This document shows positions 12,233 through 24,562 of a DNA stretch of 64,000 bases, piece after piece; the first letter of the stretch is position 1, and every line of letters starts with the position of its first letter. This stretch comes from Chlorops oryzae. Taxonomy: Eukaryota > Arthropoda > Insecta > Diptera > Chloropidae. The stretch lies in the NCBI GenBank assembly GCA_020466095.1, contig CM035809.1, positions 26,959,563 through 27,023,562 on the forward strand, given 5' to 3'. Position numbers and translations under genes: made by a program. The notes beneath the pieces were generated by a model that was not told where the DNA came from, did no database searches, and saw nothing but the letters and a program-made list of their open reading frames with translations.

Positions 12233-14153
12233 CTCATAAATTAAATTAACAAAATTATGTTTTTAAAAGAAAATGTAGCATACTTTTTGGCTTCAAACAT
12301 TGAATATATGAAAAGATACTCAAAAGAAAACGAAAATTCACAAACAGTATTTAACCCAAACCAAACCAAAGATTGATATCAAACTTGATGAGTTCAGGAC
12401 TGTAAATTATTAGTCAACGTTGCTCCAAAGGACCTCAGTGTCCTTTGCGCACCTAGTGTTAATGATTTGTGAGACTAAAAGTAAACATAAATTTTGTCGC
12501 TTTTCTTCATTGATATTTCTAAAAGATCTTAAAGAAGAGATACACATAATCGCCTTGAGATATGCTTCATTATTTTATGTTATTTGAGACGACATCCCAA
12601 TCTTAGCGTAATTAAAGTTTTTTTTTTTTACATCGGAGTGGATTTTTAGGAGTTTCCTTTCTGCCTGACATTTTAAGGACATTTTAACCCATTTTGGACC
12701 GCTGGTCGTTTTTTCCAGTAACCACAAAAAATTTGAATTTTTTAAAATGAAGTCATTCAATAGTGTCCTTACAGCATGTCTTTTGAAGGATTTTCATTTA
12801 GTAAAAAATAATTTTTTGGTCCAAAATGGGTTAAACATCTTAAAGTTAAGGTAGAGAACTCGTCTTTTGAACTCATTTTATCTCCCAAAATCGATGTTTC
12901 GGTTGAAAAATTCTTCTGAATTCGTTGGAGATGTGCCATTAAGACATTCTCGGGCGCTCATAATTGAATTCATTGAAATTGATTTATAAACTCATACCGT
13001 CATTTGTGTGTGTGTGCGTACTATAGACGTGCGCTCGTTTTTAAGACTGATTGATTGAAGATGAGAGCACTTTTTTTCGTTTGTCTGAATGGAAAATGAA
13101 AACGTTTCTGCGCGCCCCGAAAATATTCACAAAAGGACATTTCATTTCTCCGACTAGTGCCATGTCGACGTGCTTGAAATGGGTTAAGTGTGCCCCTAAA
13201 AGTAGGCAAAAGTGCCACTGGCACATCTTAACTGATCACGCACCCACACAACACACACACACACACATCCATTCACGCACATATAGAGGCATACGTTGCA
13301 TATTTCTTGCTGTATCATTCACAAAGCCTGGTATTTGCTCATTCATGCATTCGTTCGTTTCCTCATTCCCTCAATCCTTCCATTCATCCATTCATGCATC
13401 CATCCATCCAATCATGCACTCACACGAGCGCAAAAAGATTAAAGATGCTGCATCATATTTTTTTGTTCATTCATTTGCCCATAATGACCTACTTACCCGC
13501 AATAATTCAGCTCACACATACACGGGGGCATAAACACACACACACACACACACACCACACATGCCGTGAAGAAAGAAAAAACTAAAATAGCTACAAAATC
13601 AACTCAAAAAATATCTCGCAACGTTAACTGTACTTCAACCTGTCAAATACATTTGCGTCTGTGGAAGTGTCCTCGTACGATTATGTGATTATACCTTAAT
13701 ATGTGTATGCATCTGTGATTGTGTGTGTTTGTGTGTGCGGTCTAAGTATTTGGTTTGTGTCACAAAAATTACGAAAATTGACGTTCATGATGAATCGTTT
13801 TGAGGAATTCACACATAAAAACACTCACATATCTACTTCCCAGTCGGAAATTTTCTCATAAAGGACCGATTCGTTAATTTTTTCACCAAAGATATCAAGC
13901 GGGAAAAATTGATTACTTCTCAATTGCAATGGCATTGCCATCGAAAGAAGGTCCTTTTAATCGCAATTGCAATGGCAAAGTCATCGAGAGGAAATGTTAT
14001 TCATCGCAACTCTAATAGCACTGTCATCGATAGAGGTATCGATACGACGGAGTAGATCTACTCCACTTTCGATGACCAACTCGTGACATATGCTCTTATG
14101 ACTGTCAATGCCGCTTGTGTGTTAATTTCATTAGAAAGTTGGTGTATAATCAG
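12233..14153. other. Intronic stretch with CA microsatellites and a small tandem repeat
   Basis: No gene seen. (CA)n tracts lie at about 13,250-13,267 and 13,534-13,558. Three imperfect copies of a roughly 45-bp unit containing CAATTGCAATGGCA and TCATCGA lie at about 13,917-14,036. Inverted GTCCAAAATGGGTTAA arms occur near 12,690 and 12,817. Confidence 0.5.
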
Positions 14154-14394
14154 TAGGGCTCGGATTTTTATGCTTTTATAAATTTAAAGCATACTTTGCG
14201 GATCAAAAACTTTTAATAACCGGCATTTTGCGAATAAGTTGAGGGAATTTCAACCTCAAACCGCTTTTCTAATTTCAAAAAATGCACATTGAAGTTAAAA
14301 ATCGATTTGAATCTGAACTTTATGTGAGTTGAACAAAATTTTTACTCCTTAAAGTATGCTTTAAATTTATAAAAGCATAAAAATCCGAGCCCAA
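14154..14394. mobile_element. hAT-like MITE copy
   Basis: TAGGGCTCGG start and CCGAGCCC end, with the family interior inverted relative to the 9,592 copy (the GCGGTTTGAAGTTCAAC block appears as its complement). Flanking octamers ATAATCAG and ATAAACAG match at seven of eight positions. Confidence 0.8.
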
Positions 14395-15589
14395 ATAAAC
14401 AGGAGGAGTCGCGGCTCTATGTCATGCTGAAATCATTGATTGTTTCACCGGGACATTTCCGGCTGGGTTATGTCTATAATTATGCAAATGAGCACACACA
14501 TACACAGGATATGGGCACCTTTGCTAAATGTCGACCGCTCGCTCTTAGATATAAGATGCAAGGATTTCGCATTAATCATTGACTTTTGGGATCTTCTTTT
14601 CTCGCATGTGAACTTTTAAGACTGCCTGTGTGTGTGTGTGTGTGTGTGTTGGTTTCTGTGCTAGTATCCTTTTATGAGAATTTTCCTCTTTTTGCTGTTG
14701 TTAATTTCTATTACAGCTGTCATTGGGCTAAGTTATTTATTATTTACATGGTGTTGTTTTTCGCTTAATGAAGTCTACTTTTCGGCATCAAAATTCAGTG
14801 TTATTTTTCGTCCTCTTTTCCTTCTTAATTGGAAGCTGTAAATTTCAAAAGCGTGATAGCATGAAAGTGCACCGAAATTGAATTAACAAAATGTCAAAAA
14901 GGATTGACATTTTCATAAAATCGTTTTTCAATCCGGAATAAATTTTTTTCAGAAGTATATTTGAAGGATGAACAAAAAGTGGTTTTTAGTGTTCTTGGCT
15001 CTATCGAGCACTAATGGCTTTGAATAATTGAAAGCTTAGCACTGAAAATATTTCTCTCTTCTTTCCTTACTTATTCCTTGACTCTAGATAGTGTTCATTG
15101 TCTTTAAAAGCCAGAAAGCAATGAAGCATAAATTTCAGGGTTTTAGCACTAATAGGTCACGTCGAGAGACACATTTTTCTCATTGCTGTTCATTTAAATA
15201 AACATAAAAGTGAAAGAGAAAATAAAAGATTATGGCCCCCCAAAAAAGCATCATAAAATCAAGTTTTATTGTTCTCAAACAATAAAGGCTAAATGAAAGC
15301 GCGCGCATTGTAATAATAAAATTGCCTAGTTTTGGGCTGAATAAAGTTGCCATCAAATCACTTTGAATGATATATAAACTTTATTAAATAATCGTTCTTA
15401 TCTTCATTTCGCTTGATTAATTAGGATTTGGGTGTCCCAAAATGCTCATGCGAACAATAAAAATTACAAATTTGTGCCTTAAAGTATGCAACGTATTATG
15501 TGATAATATTTATGTGAACATAATGGAACATTGCTTTAGAAATACAAGAGTAAAATGCTAATTTAAAAATCTTCTGAGTGAAGTGAAAT
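14395..15589. other. Intronic stretch, no gene recognised
   Basis: AT-rich. It contains a (TG)n tract at about 14,629-14,649 and one copy of the dispersed CCT(T/A)AAAGTATGC motif at 15,477-15,489. Nothing coding was recognised. Confidence 0.5.
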
Positions 15590-17240
15590 AAAAATTTTTA
15601 ATTTAAGCCTAAAAGTATGCTACATATTTTTATGATAATGCTTTTGTGACAATAATGGAACATATCTTTAGAAACACAACAGTAAATTACTTATTTCTTA
15701 TTGTAAATGACTAAGGACTTCATTATCCTTGACACTGAATCATTACTCTTCGACATTTTCAAATAAAGCTTGAAAGCTATGAAGCCTCCTTTTCGAGACT
15801 TATGAAGTTTTTCCAAAAAAAATTTAAATTCGCGGCGGCTAAGTGGACAATTAAATTATTTATATTTTAAGTTTTGTAAACGAAAACAAAGTTTGGATAT
15901 TTTCTCTCTAGCTAGTGCCTGAATATCTCGAAAAGTTTTGCTATTTAAAATACCTCAAAAGAGCAAGATTTTTGGTGGGGGTATCCCCCCAACGGAACCT
16001 CTAAACCTTTTCCAAAATATTTGAAAAAATTCTCTGAAATACTTCAACCCATGATCTTTCAAAAAAAGTTTGTGAAAACAAATTTTGGGACACCCATAAC
16101 GAGGGAGGATTAATTTTCCTGGGAAATTAAGTAGACCGAAAAAAGCTTTTGAAGAGGCCACATCAATAATTTTTTTTTACAAAGGAGAAATCCTTAACCC
16201 AAACCCACAAAATCCAAAAAGCGTCTCAGTGTATATTATTTTTCAGAAAAATTTCGATCCAGCAGAAAAATGAGCTTCAAAATCTTTCCAGAAACCTTCT
16301 CCAAAAAATATGAAAAAAAAAATTCTGTGGCTTAACTAAACGGAAACAAAGGTTGTATATTTTTGTTTCCAATAGTGCCTGAATATCTCGAAAAGTTCTG
16401 CTATTTAAAATATCTCAAAAGAGCAAGATTTTGGGTGGGGGGTAGCCCCGCAACGGAACCTCTAAACCTTTTCCAAAATAATTGAAAAAATTCTCTGAAA
16501 AACTTCAACCCATGATCTTTCAAAAAAAGTTTATGAAATCAAATTTTGATACACCTTAACGAGGGAGGATTAATGTTCCCGGGAAATTAAGTTGACCGAA
16601 AAAACCTTTTAAAGAGGCCACATCAATCATTTTTTTACAAAGGAGAAATCCTGAACCCAAACCCACAAAATCCAAAAAGCGTCTCAGTGTATATTATTTT
16701 TCAGAAAAATTTCGATCCAGCAGAAAAATGAGCTTCAAAATCTTTCCAGAAACCTTCTCCAAAAAATATGAAAAAAAAAAGAATTCTGTAGCTTAAGTAA
16801 ACGGAAACAAAGGTTGTTTATTTTTCTTTCCAATAGTGTCTGAATATCTCGTAAAATCCTGCATCAACTCAAAATATAAAATATCTCAAAAAACAAGATG
16901 CTAGAGGGAAACCGCGCAATGGTAACCTCTTAACCTTTCCCAACAAATTGGACAAAAATTCCCTTACACTCTTCAACTCATGACCTCAAAGAAAAAGCGA
17001 ATGGGAAAATTTGCTTGCAACACAATAATAAGGATATCCTCCCAAATGATAAATATTTTCGGAAAATGAAGCGGACCGAAAAAAAAGCTTTTAAAAAGGC
17101 TACATCAATCATTTTTTTTAACAAAGGAGAAATCTTAAATCCATGCTTTAAGAATTCAAAGTGGCTCAGCGTATTTCATACTCCTCAAAATTGCCGATTC
17201 AGCAGAAAAGTATACCTTAAAAACTTTCCAAAAATGGCAT
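15590..17240. repeat. Tandem repeat with a 460-bp unit
   Basis: 'Ctgaatatctcg' recurs at about 15,920, 16,380 and 16,840, and 'tcagtgtatattattttt' at about 16,228 and 16,687, giving a unit of about 460 bp. Units one and two are near-identical; the third, to about 17,240, is strongly diverged. The left 300 bp extends into sequence shared (inverted) with 9.4-9.95 kb. A short minus-strand open frame at 15,955-16,161 is repeat read-through. Confidence 0.75.
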
Positions 17241-19727
17241 TCAAAGCTAAAAGACCTCGTCTCTGAAGGGAAAAATTTTAAGCAATTCATTGAGAGAGCG
17301 CCCGTCTCTTTGTTAAGGTGAACAGCTGAAGACTTCGGGGCGCTCTGCTTAAATATTTATAATAAACAATGCTTTTAAGCAAAGCATACTTATGGGTGCG
17401 CGTCATTTAGGTAAGTTGTTCGCCAGACAAGCGACCTTTTGAAAGCACACTTCAAACGAAATTCTACGAATTTCTACTCAAAATGTATCGAAGCGCTCAG
17501 AACTGACATCGCATTTATTCGTGCCATCATTTTCGTTCGTTTTCGTTGGTGTCGTTTCGTGGAAACTTCAATTCACAATAACATTTTGATTAGAAAAACC
17601 ACAATGCCACAAATTCGTTGACGCGGACATTTCTAATTCCGGCGAACTTTGATGGAAAGTTTCAATTTGTGAAGGTATTTTTTTAAAGGAAATGTGAGGC
17701 TTCCTCAGCGGCGATGAGGAAATATTTTAATTAAAAAAAGAAATGAAGCATACCTTGAAGGGCTGTTGTAGGAGGAATTGAAAACTGATAAATTCTCGTT
17801 ACATTGGACGTGTGGTCGTCTCTTTAGGCGATTTTGGTTCAAAATTTAAATTAGGTTTTCCTTGTATGCCTTTAAGCGAATTGGTAAGGTTTCTTACCGA
17901 ACACTCGCTTTAGCCCCAGAAGGAAATTTCAAATGAAAAATGTCCTTTTGGAGTGCGTAAAAATTCACTTCGTAAAATTTTGCAATTTCTGTCAATTTTA
18001 AGCCATTTTAGTAACAGCACGCGTCGAAGAAAACTTCAATGATCAAAAAAAACACCTGAAAGTATGCTTCTTGCATTCATAAGCAGTAAAATATTTTATC
18101 AAAGCGCCTAAAAATATGCTATGAAAAATTTATTTTACTAATTTTTTTCGTCCATTTTACGCCACTTCAAGCGTGAATGGCCTGAAGCGTAAAAAATATC
18201 ATCCTTGAAAATAAAAAAAAAAAAAAAATAATAAAAATCCCATAACTAGCAAGAAAATGCAAGCGAGGTAACTTGAGCTTCCACGGAATTTATGGCTTCA
18301 AGTTATTTAAGAAATTTCCGTTGACGTTGTTCCAAAGGAGCTTTCTTCTTCTTCGCAAAAAAATAAAGGAAAATCACGAAAAAAAAACCAGCTCCATCTA
18401 AAGTCTTTAACGCACGCACAGCAGCCCAAAGACGTTCGGCGTACAGTCACGTAATTTGTAATTAGCTCTTCGACGGTGGAAGGGGATAAGACGAAAAGGG
18501 GGCAGCAAGTATCGCGAAAGAGGAAACTTTCGAGAAAAGTTTTTCTTTTTTCACAAAGTCAGCGTGTCATACGCTCCAATCACACAAATGATCAAAAATA
18601 TATGCTAAGACAGAGGCTAAGACAGGACATTTTCCTTAGGGACTATCTAGGTACCTGCAATATAAATGGCACTCGACTCAATCGGAAATACTGAAGGATT
18701 TCTTGAAGATTTTCGGGAGTGCCCCTTTATAAACGCTCCTGTTCCTTTTAATAATATTCTTCTTGGTTTTCTTCTTCCCCAAATTCCTTCTTTTGCTGTC
18801 TTTGCCCCCTCTTTGGCCGAAACTAGATTGCTTTGACGCATTTTGATTGTGACGTTGGTTTTTTTGGCCATTGTTATTGTTATCGTTGTTGGTTTTCTTC
18901 TTCTTGTTGTTGTTGTTGGTTTTCTTGTTGATGTTTTTATTCTCGTTGTTGTTGTTTTTCCTAATGAAGCTACACACATACATTAAAGTTTAGTCATTTC
19001 CGTTTCCGTTTCCGTTTCCGCATCCTTCGAGATATCGCCATCTTTGGTATCATTTCTATTAAGTAAGCAATGCGACTTCAGACGAGCAGTCGCTCGCTTC
19101 GTATTTGCTATTTTTTGATCTCTTTTTTTTTTTTTGTTGTTTCCTCTCATCCTTAGAAGTTATCTTCCATTTTGTTTATGGATTTTACGGGGATGGCAAC
19201 TGAAACTTCCTTGGCACGAAATTTATATCCTTTGCTACGGCGTGTCGCATTGTCGTTATCCAAAAGATTAAATGGGGAAAAAGCGGAGAAGCATTAACGC
19301 TCAAATAAAAAAGCAAAAAATAAATAAATAAATAAATATTTTCAAGGATTTGTAGTAATAACATTATCCTGGAACATTATCCCGTCCACGCTCTGAAGCA
19401 TGACTGCCCGAATATCCTGATATTAACAGCAAAAAATAATAATAAAAAAAAAACAAGACAAACAAAAGAAAATTGAATGAAAAAAGAAAAAAATTGTATG
19501 ACAAACAAAATCGGCATGGGAAAGGTGGCCAAGTAAAACATTCGTATCCTGCGAATACAGGTACTTAAGAGCTTTTAGGCTACAGTGCAGTGCAGCTGGT
19601 CACCTTAAAAAAACCAGCTATTGAATCCCTTACCAATCAAGCAACCACAGGAAAACTTTTTCCAACTCTTAGACGAACGAATGGACAGACTTTTGGGCAG
19701 GAATAAAAACAGACAGACAGGCAGAAG

Positions 19728-19765
<38 letters not shown>

Positions 19766-20589
19766 AGAGAAGATAGAGAGAGGAGAGAGAGGAGACGGAG
19801 ACGGGAGACGATCCGGTATGAAAGTAGACAGACAAACAAATAAACAGACAGATGGACAGAGACACAGCGAGGAGTACAGAGAAGGAGAGAGAGAGAGGGA
19901 GACAGACGATCTGGTAGGAGAACAGGCCAGACAGACATACAGACGAACAGTCAGGCAGACAAACAATAACGACACTCGAAATGCTTCAAAAATCCACAGT
20001 TTTTCTGCAACAAAACAAGAAAAAAATATTCTCTCAAATCCCATTGCCCATCTATTTTCGTCCTTGCTATTCGATTTAATGGAAATTGAAGTGAAATGGA
20101 AAAATGGAAAATGGGGAAATTGACGCGAGTGAAATTGTTATTTTTTTTGATTTTTTATAAAAATTTAAGAATGTCATCTCACTTTGCCGCTCACTGCTGT
20201 TCTTTGCAAATAATGGAAATATGCTTTTCTTGTATCCGAAAGGATTTGAATCCTTTTGTGGTCTTCCGATTCGAATATAAATTAAATTTCAATTTTGTTT
20301 CGGGAAATTGAAAATCGACGCTTTGAGAGGTAAGGACTTTGTTCGATCGATTATTGAATGGACGGACGTGGTCGTTTAAAGATGAAAGAATAAGAAAGAG
20401 CAGTAGAAAGGATTGGGTTGCAGTTTGTGCGGCTGGAGTTTACGATATTCAGGATTTCTTAATGAAAAAAAATGACATTTTTTCGAAGTACTCTAATATC
20501 CCTCCCAACATTTGGAGGACTGTTTTATGACAAGATTCATTTACGAGTCTTTTTCGAGCTTCCTTCATGATAAGAAAATGATTGATCAC
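17241..20589. other. Intronic stretch with low-complexity DNA
   Basis: No gene recognised. A GA-rich tract at about 19,729-19,800 and GACA-type simple sequence on to 19,960 give serine/leucine-rich chance frames on the minus strand. The AAC/AAG-type stretch at 18,840-18,960 gives asparagine/lysine-rich frames. Dispersed GCATAC motifs occur near 17,384, 18,055 and 18,107. Confidence 0.5.
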
Positions 20590-20830
20590 TAGAGCTGTCA
20601 AAAACATGCTTTTGTAAATTTAAAGCATACTTTATGGGGGAAAAACTTTTCTTAACAACATTTTGCGAATAAGTCTAGTGAAGTTGAACTTCAAACGGCT
20701 TTTCTACCTTCATAAAAATTCTTATTGAAGTTAAAAATCTATTTGAATCTTAACTTTATGTGAGTTGAACAAAATTTTTACTCCATAAAGTATGCTTTAA
20801 ATATATAAATGCATATTTTTGACAGCTCTA
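20590..20830. mobile_element. hAT-like MITE with different termini, perfect 8-bp duplication
   Basis: The interior belongs to the same family, with 'aaatttaaagcatacttta' and its mirror. The ends, however, are TAGAGCTGTC and GACAGCTCTA instead of the (C/T)AGGGCTCGG seen elsewhere. The target duplication TTGATCAC is perfect (20,582-20,589 and 20,831-20,838). Confidence 0.85.
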
Positions 20831-20838
20831 TTGATCAC

Positions 20839-21855
20839 ATACACGATTAAAAGAAGACTCGAAAACGACTCTCGAATATGTTTCAAAAGCGAGTCGTATT
20901 CAAATTACAAAGCAAATTATAGAGCAATCGCCAAATAATCACGTATGGGATTGAAATATGATCATTCAAATTGTTTCTATCTTATATGTCACTCAATATT
21001 TGACTCAAAATTGAATAGAATGGAATTCGAATTTGAAGATATAAACGAAAAATTTCAATGACTTTCGATTTGGAAAGCTTGGTGTCGACGGGTGAGCACA
21101 CGACTAGAAAACGAGAGTTCCGAGGTTCAAATCCCACATAAGATTATATTTATATTCGAAAGCAATCGAATATAAATATGAGTCGTAGAAGACTCCAAAA
21201 CGATAGCAAATATGAATCGTAGAAAATGATAACAAATATGACTCGAAAATGACTCGCAAATGATATCAAATTTGACTTCCTAAGAAGAGTCGCGGCTAGG
21301 GTTCCAATTTCTCCCCACAAAAGTATAATTTTTGATCAGAAAACGAGCGCATATTTGAGCTTTTTAATCAGAAAGGCGACTCGAAAAAGACTCGCTTTTG
21401 ATAAAAAATTTCAAAAAATGCTAGCTGGTATGAAGACACTTTTGATCGATGAGCCATCAAATGATTAAATTCTTTTAAATAATTTTGAGAAGTTTCGTCT
21501 TCGATCCTTACAGGGGCTAGAGTGAGTCCTTCTCAAAAGCATTATTCCTGTTTTTTTTCCCTTAATTTTCTATAAGATCCAAAAATGTATATTCTTGGGG
21601 ACGTTTACCGTCTTTTTGACTGCTTATTCATCCTTTTATCCTAGCACCGGAAATGGTTTTTTTTTTGCTATGGTGACTTCCTTTGATAGAAATTCGTGTC
21701 CAACGGTCGGAATCTTATTTCGTCCAAAATTTATGCCTCTCCTTATCAATAATTTTAGAAAAAATTTTCTATGAACGCAAAGGACTCAAAGGACTGTAAG
21801 TCGAGACTATTGCTTGCGAAATGAAAATTTTCAATGATTTATTGTCTGAAATATA
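20839..21855. other. Intronic stretch with one tRNA-like module
   Basis: Contains a tRNA-like segment at about 21,078-21,145: an A-box-like TGGTGTCGACGGG followed after 40 bp by GAGGTTCAAATCCC, a good B box. Around it are repeated 'gactcgaaaacgactcg' phrases. I see no acceptor-stem pairing, so this is taken as a SINE-type relic and not a tRNA gene. Confidence 0.45.
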
Positions 21856-23148
21856 ACAGGTTGGCTGATAAGTCCCCGGTCTAACAAAGAAAAACACATT
21901 TTTTTGTCAAAATTCGTTTTTATTATTCAACATAGTTCCCTTCAAGAGCGATACAACGATTATAACGACCTTCCAATTTTTTGATACCATTTTGGTAGTA
22001 CTCCTTCGGTTTTGCCTTAAAATAGGCCTCAGTTTCGGCGATCACCTCTTCATTGCAGCCAAATTTTTTCCCTGCGAGCATGATTTTGAGGTCTGAGAAC
22101 AAGAAAAGGTCGCTGGGGGCCAGATCTGGAGAATACGATGGGTGGGGAAGCAATTCGAAGCCTAATTCATGAATTTTTGCCATCGTTCTCAATGACTTGT
22201 GGCACGGTGCGTTGTCTTGGTGGAACAACACTTTTTTCTTCTTCATATGGGGCCGTTTTGCCGCGATTTCGACCTTCAAACGCTCCAATAACGACATATA
22301 ATAGTCACTGTTGATGGTTTTTCCCTTCTCAAGATAATCGATAAAAATTATTCCATGCCCATCCCAAAAAACAGAGGCCATTACTTTGCCAGCGGACTTT
22401 TGAGTCTTTCCACGCTTCGGAGACGGTTCACCGATCGCTGTCCACTCAGACGACTGTCGATTGGACTCAGGAGTGTAGTGATAGAGCCATGTTTCATCCA
22501 TTGTCACATATCGACGCAAAAACTCGGGTGTATTGCGAGTTAACAGCTGCAAACACCGCTCAGAATCATCAACACGTTGTTGTTTTTGGTCAAATGTGAG
22601 CTCGCGCGGCACCCATTTTGCACAGAGCTTTTTCATATCCAAATATTGATGAACGATATGACCAACACGTTCCTTTGATATCTTTAAGGCCTCTGCTATC
22701 TCGATCAACTTCATTTTACGGTCATTCAAAATCATTTTGTGAATTTTTTTGATGTTTTCGTCGGTAACCACCTCTTTCGGGCGTCCACTGCGTTCATCGT
22801 CCTCCGTGCTCATTTCACCACGCTTGAATTTTGCATACCAATCAATTATTGTTGATTTTCCTGGGGCATAGTCCGGAAACTCATTATCAAGCCAAGTTTT
22901 TGCTTCCACTGTATTTTTTCCCTTCAGAAAACAGTATTTTATCAAAACACGAAATTCCTTTTTTTCCATTTTTTTCACAATAACAAAAGTTGCTTCACAA
23001 AAGACGCTCTATCTCACAAACTAATTGACTTACAGACGTCAAATTTTGACACGAATCATTTGAAGGTTGCCACTATATAAAAATAATATGCATTTAATAC
23101 TAGCGACGCCATCTATGTGTCAGACCGGGGACTTATCAGCCAACCTGT
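21856..23148 (-). mobile_element. Complete mariner element, irritans subfamily (Himar1-like)
   Basis: 1,293 bp bounded by 27-bp terminal inverted repeats that match at every position (start ACAGGTTGGCTGATAAGTCC) and by the TA duplications 21,854-21,855 and 23,149-23,150 expected of mariner. Element length, TIR sequence and encoded protein are all those of the irritans subfamily. Perfect TIRs, target duplication and an open transposase frame suggest a recent insertion into the long MESK2 intron. Confidence 0.97.
21923..22969 (-). CDS. Mariner transposase, DD34D, apparently intact
   Basis: 348 residues, the length I know for Himar1-type transposases. An in-frame ATG three codons upstream (22,978) also exists, but MEKKEF at 22,969 is the usual family start. 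The protein binds the terminal repeats and performs cut-and-paste transposition in the nucleus. The N-terminal half has paired helix-turn-helix character, with an SGRPKE linker at 61-66 and WVPREL at 119-124. The DD34D catalytic triad is visible as D158 (VTMDETW), D252 (HQDNAPCH) and D287 (APSDLF), with exactly 34 residues between the last two. The mariner signature YSPDLAPSD is present at 279-287. No stop or frameshift is seen. Whether it is active cannot be judged from sequence. Confidence 0.96.
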   Translation of the reverse strand: MEKKEFRVLIKYCFLKGKNTVEAKTWLDNEFPDYAPGKSTIIDWYAKFKRGEMSTEDDERSGRPKEVVTDENIKKIHKMILNDRKMKLIEIAEALKISKERVGHIVHQYLDMKKLCAKWVPRELTFDQKQQRVDDSERCLQLLTRNTPEFLRRYVTMDETWLYHYTPESNRQSSEWTAIGEPSPKRGKTQKSAGKVMASVFWDGHGIIFIDYLEKGKTINSDYYMSLLERLKVEIAAKRPHMKKKKVLFHQDNAPCHKSLRTMAKIHELGFELLPHPSYSPDLAPSDLFLFSDLKIMLAGKKFGCNEEVIAETEAYFKAKPKEYYQNGIKKLEGRYNRCIALEGNYVE

Positions 23149-24353
23149 TAAGAAGACCGATTCTTGGAGCCCCACTCAACTCAATTCGATTGTGGGATTT
23201 CAAGATATTTCCTTAAAAAAAAAAATTTTGTTTGTAACATGACATGAATTAAACCCTCAGAAATCGTGCGCTGTCATGTCGGACTTAACATTCATTCATT
23301 CCGCTAAGAAGGCTTACCTTTGAGTGTCTTTGCACACAATTTTCTCGAACACAAGAAGCTACCTGTCATCAAAAAGCCGTTGGAATCTGAGAAGATTGTG
23401 TTTTCCTTCTTTTTGTAGCAATCGCTTGGAGCACAGTGACAGTGAGAATAAATTTTGCAAAGTAATGTAAGAAAAAGACACCTTCTCTTGACTGATTTTA
23501 TCAGAAGAAATATTCTCGACGGAATTAAATTTAACGCTTTGAATTTAAATATCTCGATGTATTTTCTCAAAATAGGTAAACTTTTTGATCGCCTTTACAG
23601 AATTTCTTCTTTTTGGTCCTTTACCCATTCACTTCGTTGATAGAATTGAATTGTTTTAAAAGGACTCTCTTCGTTTCAATCGGAAGTTGAATGTCAATGC
23701 TCATAATTGAACGCATTTTTCTTCTCCCATAAAAAAGGGAAAATTGGTTGTTTGTGTAATAAAAAAAAAAATAAAAAACTGTCTCGTGTCCATAAAACTT
23801 TATTGAACTCAATAGAACACCCTTTTTTCTAAATGAGATAACTTGTTTCACTTCGAAAGTTTTGCTGTTCGATATCTCAATTGCTTTCATTATTATTGTT
23901 ATTAGTTTCAATTGCGATTTTTGTGTCCAGCGATTTATTTTTATGGCATTTTGGCTAAGAAAAGATTTGCGTCGAATTTTCAAGTTGAGGATTCATGAAA
24001 TTTTTGAGTTGTTTTATTTATTTTTGAACACGACTCATTAAGGAAAATTGTTCAGCTAAGATCCTTGAAGAATATCACAGAATAATCACGGTACTAATTT
24101 CTAGAGAAAAACGCTCCCCGTAAGACTCTAGCCAACATTAAAAAAGGTTTTTTCATCGAAACTTCTTTCTGTGGGTCCTTATTTAAAAAAAATTTTTTTT
24201 TCTGGGGCACGTCGTCCTAGTATTGAAATTTCCACAGCCAGTGTTTGACACATTCGTGGTGCTTTAAAGGGTGAAGTTTTGGTTACTTTGAAATTATTTT
24301 TAAAGGAGTTTTTTCGTTTAAAGGCCGGCATTGAACAGGCACTAAATTATCTT
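23149..24353. other. Intronic stretch, no gene recognised
   Basis: AT-rich sequence flanking the mariner. Only short chance frames; no repeat family recognised. Confidence 0.5.
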
Positions 24354-24562
24354 ATATGGGCATTTCCAAACGGACGCGACACTTAATTGAACAATTTTAA
24401 GTCCCGAATTCAAGTATGCTGTAAATAGTAATTTAGCTCCTTAATTCTTTCCTGGAGATTATGCGGACTTTTATATTTCCCAAAGTTTCTATGCAGTCCC
24501 GAATGGCAATCAGCAATATACGGACGCGACAAAAAGTTTACTTTTTCTGGAAATGCCCATAT
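24354..24562. mobile_element. Small TIR element (about 209 bp)
   Basis: Ends ATATGGGCATTTCC and GGAAATGCCCATAT are perfect inverted repeats. Inside, ACGGACGCGACA occurs twice as a direct repeat near the two ends. It directly abuts the next TIR element at 24,562. Superfamily not determined. Confidence 0.6.

Noticed and set aside
15955..16161. 68-codon minus-strand frame with a phrase shared by the frame at 30,179-30,487
   Set aside because: The similarity is explained by both lying in copies of one repeat family. The second 460-bp unit has no such frame, and the residues match no domain I know.
18647..18983. Asparagine/lysine/threonine-rich minus-strand frames
   Set aside because: AAC/AAG trinucleotide-type DNA gives homopolymeric residues in two frames; no supporting exon signals.
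19605..20044. Minus-strand serine/leucine-rich frames (up to 135 codons)
   Set aside because: Produced by the GA/GACA simple-sequence tract; three overlapping frames are open at once.
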